A stretch of DNA of 15,864 nt from JBBDMX01 sp038241095. GTDB lineage: Bacteria > Planctomycetota > Phycisphaerae > Phycisphaerales > Phycisphaeraceae. The notes under the pieces were generated by a model. That model saw nothing but the letters and a program-made list of their open reading frames with translations, did no database searches and was not told the origin of the DNA. A program made the translations under genes and the position numbers. The stretch lies in contig JBBRGB010000058.1 of assembly GCA_038241095.1 (NCBI GenBank), positions 1-15,864 of the forward strand, written 5' to 3'. Position 1 is the first letter of the stretch. Each line of letters begins with the position of its first letter. Positions 7,227 to 14,295 of this stretch are shown here, piece by piece.

Positions 7227-7256
7227 CGAAAGCCCACCCGCTCCGCGGGTGGGAGC
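7227..7256 (-). repeat. REP-like palindrome copy downstream of the HUH-like gene
   Basis: This is the partner of the copy at 6923-6953, in the opposite orientation. It is itself a hairpin: CCCACCCGC (7233-7241) and GCGGGTGGG (7245-7253) are perfect reverse complements over 9 bp around a 3-base loop. It begins 15 bp after the HUH-like stop codon, between that gene and the groEL terminator. It could also act as a weak terminator for the + strand gene, but no T-run follows. Confidence 0.85.
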
Positions 7257-7314
7257 GCCAACCCCAACGCGCCATCCGCGCTGATGCGCCATCTTTGATG
7301 CGCGATCTTCGTTC

Positions 7315-7347
7315 AAAAAAACAACGGGACCGTTTTCACGGTCCCGT
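7315..7347 (-). terminator. Intrinsic terminator of groEL
   Basis: A perfect 9-bp stem (7324-7332 ACGGGACCG with 7339-7347 CGGTCCCGT) has a 6-base loop. On the - strand it is followed, after TG, by seven T residues (7315-7321 complement). It lies 45 bp after the groEL stop. Confidence 0.92.
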
Positions 7348-7391
7348 CGCGTTGCTTTGAATTGTCACCCCGGAAGTTATGCCGACGTGGA

Positions 7392-9026
<1,635 letters not shown>

Positions 9027-9096
9027 TGCTGAATTAACTCCGAATCAGTGTGTAGGGTTGGGTGGGTGTAAACGAGGGTTGGGGAGCTTTGCGTGC

Positions 9097-9384
9097 TTAG
9101 TCCACGATGGCCAGCACATCATCCTGCGAGAGGATCAGCAGGTCTTGGCCGTCGAGTTTGATCTCGGTGCCGCCCCACTTGCCCAGGATGATTTTGTCGC
9201 CCTTCTTGACGTTCATGGGGGCCCGTTTGCCGTCTTCGAGCAGCTTGCCTTGGCCCACGGCCAGCACGGTGGCCTCTTGGGGCTTTTCCGTGGCGGACTG
9301 GGGCAGGTAGATGCCGCTCTTGGTTTTGGTTTCGGCTTCGACGCGCTTGACGAGGATCTTGTCACCGAGTGGCTTGAGCTTCAT
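9097..9384 (-). CDS. groS: Co-chaperonin GroES (10 kDa)
   Basis: This is the heptameric lid of the GroEL chamber. The 95-residue protein begins MKLKPLGDKILVKRVEAE, has the mobile loop TKSGIYLPQSATEKPQ (about 22-37) that contacts GroEL, and ends with the usual LSQDDVLAIVD. Its length is normal. The ATG at 9382-9384 has a strong AAGGAG 6 bases upstream. The frame remains open to 9522, but that extension is not GroES-like. It follows the receiver-domain gene by 50 bp with a hairpin between or overlapping them. I looked for the CIRCE operator (TTAGCACTC, nine bases, GAGTGCTAA) upstream and did not find it, so HrcA control is not supported by the sequence. Confidence 0.98.
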   Translation of the reverse strand: MKLKPLGDKILVKRVEAETKTKSGIYLPQSATEKPQEATVLAVGQGKLLEDGKRAPMNVKKGDKIILGKWGGTEIKLDGQDLLILSQDDVLAIVD

Positions 9385-9434
9385 AGGGTACTCCTTAAAG
9401 AAGCGGTTTTGGGGTGTGACGTTGTCACGACGAT

Positions 9435-9974
9435 TCAAGCCCCGGACCTTCCGGGGCTTTGTGGACGAGGGTTGGAGGCTTGGGTTTGAGCGTTGGCCTG
9501 TGTTGCGTTCATGGTCGGCCAAGCGCCACGATACTGACGATCGACCAGGCGTTGGAACGTGGCGAGCAGTTGGTCCAGGCCGATGGGCTTGTTGAGGACG
9601 GAAAACGCCCCGAGTCGCAGGGCTTCGTGGAGCAGCCGGCCGATGTCACGCTGGTTGACGTGGGCATCATAGACGATGACCACCGGCGGGCAGTTGGGCA
9701 GTCGCCGCAACAGTTCCAGCAGCCAGAGTCCCGCGGCACGGGAGTTGATCGCCGCGCCGCCGTCGGCTTCGTTGCGGGGCGTGGCCATGTCGATCACCGC
9801 GGCGTGAACTTCAAACCGTTCCGCCACCGCCACCGCATCCACCCCGCTGCGAACGACATACGACACCACCCCCTGCGGCTCCAGCAAACGCGGCAACTGA
9901 CTCGACCAGTGACCGGCATCCTGCGGCCGATCCTGCGTCAAGAGCATGTTGAAACGCCCCCGCCCACCCGCCAT
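9435..9974 (-). CDS. Degenerate response-regulator receiver-domain protein
   Basis: The 179-residue protein has a CheY-like fold without a recognisable output domain. The first strand NMLLTQDRP (9-17) keeps one acidic residue, D15. AAVIDMATP (58-66) places the putative phosphoacceptor at D62. VVIVYDA (98-104) replaces the usual Thr/Ser after strand 4 with Tyr, and SVLNKPIGLDQLL (125-137) has the conserved Lys129. The insertion between strand 3 and helix 3 is longer than normal. The tail after RQYRGAWP (about 147-153) is Gln/Ala/Pro-rich and probably disordered. The start is uncertain: ATG codons at 9974 and 9947 and GTG codons near 10022 are all in frame, and none has a clear ribosome site. 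Its position directly ahead of groES suggests a possible link to stress signalling, but that is only context. Confidence 0.65.
   Translation of the reverse strand: MAGGRGRFNMLLTQDRPQDAGHWSSQLPRLLEPQGVVSYVVRSGVDAVAVAERFEVHAAVIDMATPRNEADGGAAINSRAAGLWLLELLRRLPNCPPVVIVYDAHVNQRDIGRLLHEALRLGAFSVLNKPIGLDQLLATFQRLVDRQYRGAWPTMNATQANAQTQASNPRPQSPGRSGA
9437..9459 (-). terminator. Stable hairpin between receiver-domain gene and groES
   Basis: A perfect 10-bp stem (9437-9446 AAGCCCCGGA with 9450-9459) has a 3-base loop. It overlaps the last codons of the receiver-domain gene, whose stop is at 9435-9437. On the - strand only TTGAATC follows, so there is no proper T-run. It may be a weak terminator or an mRNA processing or stability element ahead of groES. 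A smaller GTGAC/GTCAC inverted pair lies at 9416-9428. Confidence 0.6.
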
Positions 9975-10266
9975 CTGTGGCAGGGGTTCTCGGCTGTCGG
10001 AATGGAACTGTACGTTCACCACGTTGGCATTAAACCTCGATGTGACAATGGCAAAGCCAGTGCCGCCGAGGCATGGGGTGGATCTATCCTCCGTCCATCG
10101 CAAGGTTATTGTTGCAAGGGGTTTACGCGCCGCGACAGCGACCTGTCACGCGGTGGTCGGGGCTTGGGTGTCTGCCAGTGGCGAAGGTGTCGGCCCCGTC
10201 GGGTGTCGGATTGGCAGGCGTGACATGGCGCTCCGGGCCGCGGCATGGCCGGGGACTGGTGACCCC
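9975..10266. other. Spacer between YihY-like gene and receiver-domain gene
   Basis: About 290 bp with no convincing gene on either strand. If the receiver-domain protein starts at an upstream GTG or TTG, its N-terminus would reach into the left part (to about 10022 or 10103). I see no strong terminator for the YihY-like gene or recognisable promoter. Confidence 0.5.
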
Positions 10267-11145
10267 TCACCCGCGCAAGGGTTCGGCATAAGGGGCGGGT
10301 TGGATTTCGTGGCCGCGATGGCGCAGCAACACTTGCGTCAACTCCGCGCCGAAGAAGAGGATCAAGGCCGAGTAATAGACCCAGACCAGCAGCACCACCA
10401 GCGACCCGGCCGCGCCGTAGGCCGAGCCGACGCTGGCGTGGCCGAGGTACAGGCCGATCAAGAACTTGCCCACGCCAAAGAGTCCGGCCGTGACCAAGGC
10501 CCCGACCCACACATCACCCCAGGCGATGCGGACATCGGGCAGGTACTTGTAAATCATGGCGATGAGCACAGTAACCACGCCCAGGGAAATGGCGAAGTTG
10601 AGCAGTTCCCAAAGCCAGGGCACGCCACTGATTAGCGCGTCCATCTGTTCTTTGAATGCCGCCAGGGCCGCGGAAATCACCAGCGACACCAGCAGCAGAA
10701 AGCCCATGCCCAGCACGATGGCCATCGACAGCAGGCGGATGCGCAGGAACCCCCAGATGGCGTTGCGGCGTTTGGTGACGCGGACGTTCCATATCTGATT
10801 GAGTGAGGACTGAAGCTGCACGAAGACCGTGGTGGCACCGAAAAGCAGCGTCACCAGGCCGATGACCATGGAGAGGATGCCGCTGCTGGTGTTGCTGGCG
10901 TTGGCGATGATGGTGCTGATGACAGCAGCGCCCTCGTGGCCCATGAGTTGCTCGAACTGACCCGTGAGTTGGCCCCGCACGGCAGTCTGGCCCCAGAACA
11001 ACCCTGCGGCCGCCACCACCACCAACAGCAGCGGCGCCAGCGACAGCAGCGTGTAAAACGACAACGCCCCGGCCAACTGAAACGGATTCTCCGAAAGAAA
11101 CTCGCTCAACAACTTGACGACGAAATCTTTGGCTTGCTTGAACAT
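10267..11145 (-). CDS. YihY/BrkB family inner-membrane protein
   Basis: This is a polytopic membrane protein of the UPF0761/YihY family (once misnamed RNase BN), whose function is still unclear. The 292-residue protein has the family start QLAGALSFYTLLSLAPLLL (23-41). Six hydrophobic segments lie near 30-52, 90-112, 138-162, 182-200, 212-235 and 247-268. Conserved landmarks are LNQIWNV (115-121), YKYLPDV (199-205), and the glycine-rich YGAAGSLVVLLVWVYYSALILFFGAE (243-268, described by position). The tail after 274 is polar and cytoplasmic. The ATG at 11145 is 28 bp after the aminotransferase stop; a GTG at 11163 is also possible and only 10 bp after it. Neither has a strong ribosome site, so translational coupling to the aminotransferase is likely. 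Confidence 0.92.
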   Translation of the reverse strand: MFKQAKDFVVKLLSEFLSENPFQLAGALSFYTLLSLAPLLLVVVAAAGLFWGQTAVRGQLTGQFEQLMGHEGAAVISTIIANASNTSSGILSMVIGLVTLLFGATTVFVQLQSSLNQIWNVRVTKRRNAIWGFLRIRLLSMAIVLGMGFLLLVSLVISAALAAFKEQMDALISGVPWLWELLNFAISLGVVTVLIAMIYKYLPDVRIAWGDVWVGALVTAGLFGVGKFLIGLYLGHASVGSAYGAAGSLVVLLVWVYYSALILFFGAELTQVLLRHRGHEIQPAPYAEPLRG

Positions 11146-11173
11146 CGAAGGATGATAGTCCACCGGACGAACA

Positions 11174-12349
11174 TCACTTCGCCAGCGTGGCCAGGATGTC
11201 CAGGCCGCGGTTGAGCGTGGCGTCGTCGCAGGCGTAGCTGATGCGGAAGTGGGTATCCCGGCTGGAAAAGACGTTGCCGGGGATGATCAGCAGGCTTTGC
11301 GCCACGGCCCGCTCGACGAATTGCGTGGCGGTGAGGCCGAGCTTTTGGGGCACCTTGGGGAAGGCGTAAAACGCCCCGCCGGGGGTGGTCAATTCGTAAC
11401 CCGCCTCGGCCAAGCGTCGTGTCACCAGATCGCGTTTGAGGCGATAGGCCTCGACCTGGGCCGACATGTCCACGTTCATCGCTTCCAGCCCGCCCATTTG
11501 TGCCATCGAAGGCGCGCAGACGAAGGAGTATGGCTGGAGTTTGGTCATCTGCTCGATGATGGCCTTGGGGCCTGCGGCCCAGCCCAAGCGCCAGCCGGTC
11601 ATGCCGTAGGTCTTGGAAAAACCGCGGAGCAACAGCAAGTGATCGCTGAACCGCGCCGGCGACGGGCAGCGATTCACGCCATCGTGGCAGGGCGATTTTT
11701 CAAAACAAAACTCGTCGTAAATCTCATCGGAGAGCAAGAGCAGGTTGTGCTTGTCGCAGAACGCGGCCACGACTTGGCAAGTCGCTTGCGTCGCCACCAC
11801 GCCGGTGGGGTTGGAGGGCGAGTTAAACAGCAGCATCCGAGTGCGTGGCGTGACCCGCGCTTCGAGTTGGGCGGCGGTGAGTTGGAAGTCGGGATAGGTA
11901 TCGACAAACACGGGCGTGGCCCCAGCCAGCGTCACCAAGTGCTTGTACATGACGAAGTACGGGTCGGGGATGAGGACTTCATCGCCCGGCCCGACGCAGG
12001 CCATGATGGCGAGCATCAGACCACCCGATACGCCGGAGGTGATGAGGGTGGCGAAACCGTTTTCGTTTGTCTTGGAGGCGGGCGACCAGTTGGGCAACTC
12101 GCGGGTGATGAGGTCGCCGACGCGCGACTGCAAGGCGGCGATGCCCTGGGTTTGCGTGTAGCGGTTCATGCCGCTGTTGATGGCGGCGATGGCCGCGTCC
12201 TTGACGGCTTGGGGCACGTCGAAGTCGGGCTGGCCGATCGACAGGTTCACCGGGTCGGCCAAGGTGGCGGCCAAGTCAAAGACGCGACGAATGCCCGAGG
12301 CATCCACCCCACGAGCACGCGCGGAAATAAAACGGTTGGCATCGAACAT
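11174..12349 (-). CDS. PLP-dependent class I/II aminotransferase (aspartate aminotransferase-like)
   Basis: The enzyme transfers amino groups between amino and keto acids in the cytoplasm. The 391-residue protein has the fold type I landmarks in order: NLSIGQPDFDVP (35-46), NRYTQTQG (62-69), and NSPSNPTGVV (176-185) with N180. D208 and Y211 follow in LLSDEIYDEF, and the PLP lysine is K246 in GFSKTYGMTGWRLGW. The C-terminal HFRISYACDD holds the arginine that binds the substrate carboxylate. It resembles the AspC/AAT subgroup I-gamma with broad specificity; the true substrate could be aspartate, an aromatic or another amino acid. The ATG at 12347-12349 has no good ribosome site. The upstream region carries the repeat at 12371-12505, separating it from the small basic protein gene. 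It is tightly linked to the YihY-like gene downstream. Confidence 0.92.
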   Translation of the reverse strand: MFDANRFISARARGVDASGIRRVFDLAATLADPVNLSIGQPDFDVPQAVKDAAIAAINSGMNRYTQTQGIAALQSRVGDLITRELPNWSPASKTNENGFATLITSGVSGGLMLAIMACVGPGDEVLIPDPYFVMYKHLVTLAGATPVFVDTYPDFQLTAAQLEARVTPRTRMLLFNSPSNPTGVVATQATCQVVAAFCDKHNLLLLSDEIYDEFCFEKSPCHDGVNRCPSPARFSDHLLLLRGFSKTYGMTGWRLGWAAGPKAIIEQMTKLQPYSFVCAPSMAQMGGLEAMNVDMSAQVEAYRLKRDLVTRRLAEAGYELTTPGGAFYAFPKVPQKLGLTATQFVERAVAQSLLIIPGNVFSSRDTHFRISYACDDATLNRGLDILATLAK

Positions 12350-12370
12350 GGCAAAGCCCGTGCATCAACA

Positions 12371-12393
12371 GAGCCGCAAGGCGCAGCCCCGCG
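12371..12393 (+). repeat. Partial copy of the GAGCCGCAAGGCG repeat end
   Basis: GAGCCGCAAGGCG at 12371-12383 repeats exactly the first 13 bases of the full element that begins 35 bp later at 12406. After that it continues CAGCCCCGCG, only loosely like the full copy. It appears to be a truncated or nested end of the same family. Confidence 0.6.
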
Positions 12394-12405
12394 ATGGATT
12401 GGTCA

Positions 12406-12505
12406 GAGCCGCAAGGCGTGAGCCTGCGGACGAACGTCCCCGTGCGCAATGACGTCCTTGCGCCTTGGACCGGGGGCTTACGCGCTGTCGGCTCCGACAA
12501 GGCGA
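12406..12505 (+). repeat. Palindromic ~100-bp repeat, copy A
   Basis: About 100 bp beginning GAGCCGCAAGGCGTGAGCC and ending CGGCTCCGACAAGGCGA. It aligns with 13780-13878 with about nine substitutions and one indel by hand, roughly 90% identity. Its outer parts are imperfect inverted repeats of about 20 bp. It lies immediately downstream of the small basic protein gene on the - strand and upstream of the aminotransferase. It may double as a transcript-end structure. Confidence 0.88.
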
Positions 12506-12522
12506 AAGCGACCGGGGCGACC

Positions 12523-12831
12523 TTACTTCTTGCCACCCTTGGCGGCGGGAGCCTTGGCGGCGGGGGCCTTGCCAGCGGGAGCCTTGCCTGCGGGGGCCTT
12601 GGCGGCTGGCGCGGCGACGGCGGCATCGGCCTCGGCGGCCTTCTCCTTCTTCTTGGCCTTGGCACCGGCGGCCACGCGGCGATTGATAACCTTCGGCAGG
12701 TTCAGCGGATTGCCCGCTTCCCAGTCGAACTTACCCTTCTCCGCCAGCTTCGCCGCCCGTTCGGGACGGGTCAAAACGTTGCGATGCTGCGCCAGGCCGC
12801 CGCCAACTTTCAAACTGCGATCCACGCTCAT
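12523..12831 (-). CDS. PVC-type small basic protein with Lys/Ala/Pro-rich tail
   Basis: The first 50 residues (MSVDRSLKVGGG, HRNVLTRPERAAKL, WEAGNPLNLPKV) match my recollection of the small basic protein family found in Planctomycetes, Verrucomicrobia and Chlamydiae, which may be associated with ribosomes. That family is usually about 60 residues long. Here the protein has 102, because residues 51-102 form a low-complexity tail: a charged KAKKKEKAAEADA region followed by KAPAG/KAPAA repeats and a final KGGKK. The tail resembles disordered nucleic-acid-binding extensions of ribosomal or histone-like proteins (inference). The ATG at 12829-12831 is chosen because homologs start MSVDRSLK or similar; an in-frame start at 12888 lacks conserved sequence. 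It follows the membrane protein gene by 64 bp and is followed by repeat copy A. Confidence 0.82.
   Translation of the reverse strand: MSVDRSLKVGGGLAQHRNVLTRPERAAKLAEKGKFDWEAGNPLNLPKVINRRVAAGAKAKKKEKAAEADAAVAAPAAKAPAGKAPAGKAPAAKAPAAKGGKK
12538..12612 (-). repeat. 15-bp tandem repeat encoding KAPAG/KAPAA units
   Basis: Five consecutive 15-bp units (12538, 12553, 12568, 12583 and 12598) share a CTT-G-C-C/G core on the + strand. They encode the five-residue repeats of the small basic protein tail. Being a multiple of three, length changes keep the frame, so copy number may vary between strains. Confidence 0.85.
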
Positions 12832-12895
12832 AGTTAACTCGCTCTCATTAGGGGCCGCGTTGTCGTCACCGCGTGCCCGTGGGTTCAATGCTCGC

Positions 12896-13726
12896 TCACT
12901 GCCGCTTGACAGTGATGACTTTCAACTCCTGTTCGCCGTCGTAGCGATCCAGATAAATCTGTTCCAAGTCCGTGGCCCCGGGGGTTTGCGCTTTCCAAGC
13001 CTTGCCCAACTGCTTGAGCACCCGCTCGTATTCACGCTGCCGGGGACTGTTGATTTCCGTGCGGTCAAAGCCTTGGAGGAAGACCACTTGGAAAAGAGAA
13101 CTATTATGACGTTTCACGGCCTGGGCTTCAACTCCGTTGGTCCAGAGGAAATGCACCAGGCGGATGGCGTTGGCTTCGGACTCGTTTTTCACGAAGTAAT
13201 TGAGGCCTTTGACCCGCGCGTCAGCAGAGCCGGGCAACTCCACGAGTTGAATCTGTGCCGGGGGATGGGCGGAGGTTCCGGGAGTGGTTGCGGTGGTGGT
13301 TCCGGGCGTGGTTGCGACAGTGTTTCCGGGATTGGTTGCCGTGCTGCGCGTGCCGGGGGTGCCGGGGCCGGGGTTGGTCACCGTTCCCATTGGGACGCCC
13401 AGATCGCCGGGCGTCGGACCGGTGACCACGGGTTCTTGCGAAAAGCCTTGGCCGGCGCGGTAGCCCTGCGAGCGACCGACCATGTAGGCGACGATGACCG
13501 CCACGACCAGCAGCAGCACAAGCATGGCCGCCAACCCGCGGGGCAGACGCAGAATGATGGGCTGGCCGGGGGTGAGAAAATCGCCCATGCCCGAGCGGCT
13601 ATCGCTGGTGGTGGCCTGTCCGGAATCCTGGGCGGCATGGGCGCGGTTGGCCGAGGGAATCGGTCGGGGAGCCGAGGGCTTCATCACCTGATAAGGCGGC
13701 GGACTGTGGCGTGGACGTAAAGCCAT
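12896..13726 (-). CDS. Membrane-anchored protein of unknown function with C-terminal globular domain
   Basis: I do not recognise the family with confidence. The 276-residue protein has a Pro/Ser-rich cytoplasmic N-terminus (1-60), one transmembrane helix at about 64-84 (GLAAMLVLLLVVAVIVAYMVG is its full extent by position), and then an extracytoplasmic linker rich in Thr, Pro and Gly with repeated NPG and TTPGT units (100-155). A folded domain of about 115 residues follows (160-276). That domain contains strand-like LVELPGSADARVKGLNYF, a helix EANAIRLVHFLWTNGV, a strand LFQVVFLQGF, and a helix RQREYERVLKQLGKAW. The bitopic layout with a short periplasmic alpha/beta domain resembles SPOR-type envelope proteins, but I cannot show a SPOR motif. 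The ATG at 13724-13726 has no ribosome site; TAGAAT lies 6 bases before it. It sits between acpS (with repeat copy B) and the small basic protein gene. Confidence 0.7.
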   Translation of the reverse strand: MALRPRHSPPPYQVMKPSAPRPIPSANRAHAAQDSGQATTSDSRSGMGDFLTPGQPIILRLPRGLAAMLVLLLVVAVIVAYMVGRSQGYRAGQGFSQEPVVTGPTPGDLGVPMGTVTNPGPGTPGTRSTATNPGNTVATTPGTTTATTPGTSAHPPAQIQLVELPGSADARVKGLNYFVKNESEANAIRLVHFLWTNGVEAQAVKRHNSSLFQVVFLQGFDRTEINSPRQREYERVLKQLGKAWKAQTPGATDLEQIYLDRYDGEQELKVITVKRQ

Positions 13727-13732
13727 GCGGTC

Positions 13733-13738
13733 ATTCTA
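13733..13738 (-). promoter_or_regulatory. Possible -10 box of a leaderless transcript
   Basis: On the - strand TAGAAT is followed by six bases and then the ATG of the membrane protein gene. This spacing would place the transcription start at or next to the ATG. No -35 box is seen at the usual spacing and no ribosome binding site is present. The evidence is one hexamer, so this is a weak call. Confidence 0.3.
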
Positions 13739-13779
13739 CCCGACCCGCCAACCGCGCGGGTTCACCGCCGTTGCCATCG

Positions 13780-13878
13780 GAGCCGCAAGGCGTAAGCCTG
13801 CGGAGGAACGTCCCCATGCGCAATTACGCCCTTGCACCTTCGACCGAGGGCTTACGCCCTTCGGCTCCGACAAGGCGA
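13780..13878 (+). repeat. Palindromic ~100-bp repeat, copy B
   Basis: This is the second copy of the element at 12406-12505, in the same orientation. The left end GGAGCCGCAAGGCGTAAGCC (13779-13798) and the right end (13848-13868, GGGCTTACGCCCTTCGGCTCC) are near-perfect reverse complements, with two mismatches in 20. The element can therefore fold on itself. It fills most of the gap between acpS and the membrane protein gene, again just downstream of a - strand stop codon. Confidence 0.88.
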
Positions 13879-13896
13879 CAGAGGGTTTGCGTCGCA

Positions 13897-14286
13897 TCAC
13901 GGCGCGGTATCGGCGATGGCGATGGCGCTGGCGGTGGCGTGGGTGGTGATGTGGCTGATGCTCAGGAGCCAGCGGGTGACGCCCTGTTGCCGCGCCACCT
14001 CCAGACAACGGCCATGCAGGGCGACGGTGGGTTGTCCCGAACGCTCCCGCACCACTTCCACATCCGTCCAGAGAATCCCACCGCCCCAGCCCGTGCCCAG
14101 CGCCTTGAGCACCGCTTCCTTGGCGGCAAAGCGGCCCGCAAGATGCTCGATGATCCGGCGTTGATCGGCGACGTAGGCCCGTTCGCCCTCGGTGAATACG
14201 CGGTGCATGAAGCGATCACCATGCTCCTGCATCATGCGGGCAATGCGGGCGGTTTCCACAATGTCAATGCCGTGGCCGAGGATCAT
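13897..14286 (-). CDS. acpS: Holo-[acyl-carrier-protein] synthase
   Basis: The enzyme transfers the 4'-phosphopantetheine arm of coenzyme A to acyl carrier protein, activating it for fatty-acid synthesis. The 129-residue protein matches the trimeric AcpS class in length. It has GIDIVE (6-11) with the magnesium ligand D8, F31-T-E-G-E-R, and RFAAKEAVLKALGTG (52-66) with the E57 ligand and the conserved KEA helix. LLSISHITTHATASAIA (106-122) is the usual last strand. The ATG at 14284-14286 is nine bases after the cysS stop codon and lacks a ribosome site, so translation is probably coupled to cysS. Confidence 0.95.
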   Translation of the reverse strand: MILGHGIDIVETARIARMMQEHGDRFMHRVFTEGERAYVADQRRIIEHLAGRFAAKEAVLKALGTGWGGGILWTDVEVVRERSGQPTVALHGRCLEVARQQGVTRWLLSISHITTHATASAIAIADTAP

Positions 14287-14295
14287 TTGGTTAGT

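Noticed and set aside
6999..7267. A second inverted match, TTGGGGTTGGCGC (6999-7011) with 7255-7267
   Set aside because: It is 13 bp exact, but the inner copy encodes the family-like LLGLAR segment and its order relative to the palindrome differs between the two sites. Chance in GC-rich sequence is possible, so I did not extend the repeat to include it.
9385..9434. Possible CIRCE operator upstream of groES
   Set aside because: I looked for TTAGCACTC/GAGTGCTAA and saw no match. The GTGAC-GTT-GTCAC inverted pair at 9416-9428 is too short and unlike CIRCE.
11249..12421. A 390-codon open frame on the + strand opposite the aminotransferase
   Set aside because: It is fully antisense to a gene with a complete set of PLP-enzyme motifs.
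12449..13720. A 423-codon open frame on the + strand across the small basic and membrane protein genes
   Set aside because: Its start lies in repeat copy A and its sequence is Gly/Ala repeats mirrored from the other strand. The - strand genes have a family match or clear topology.
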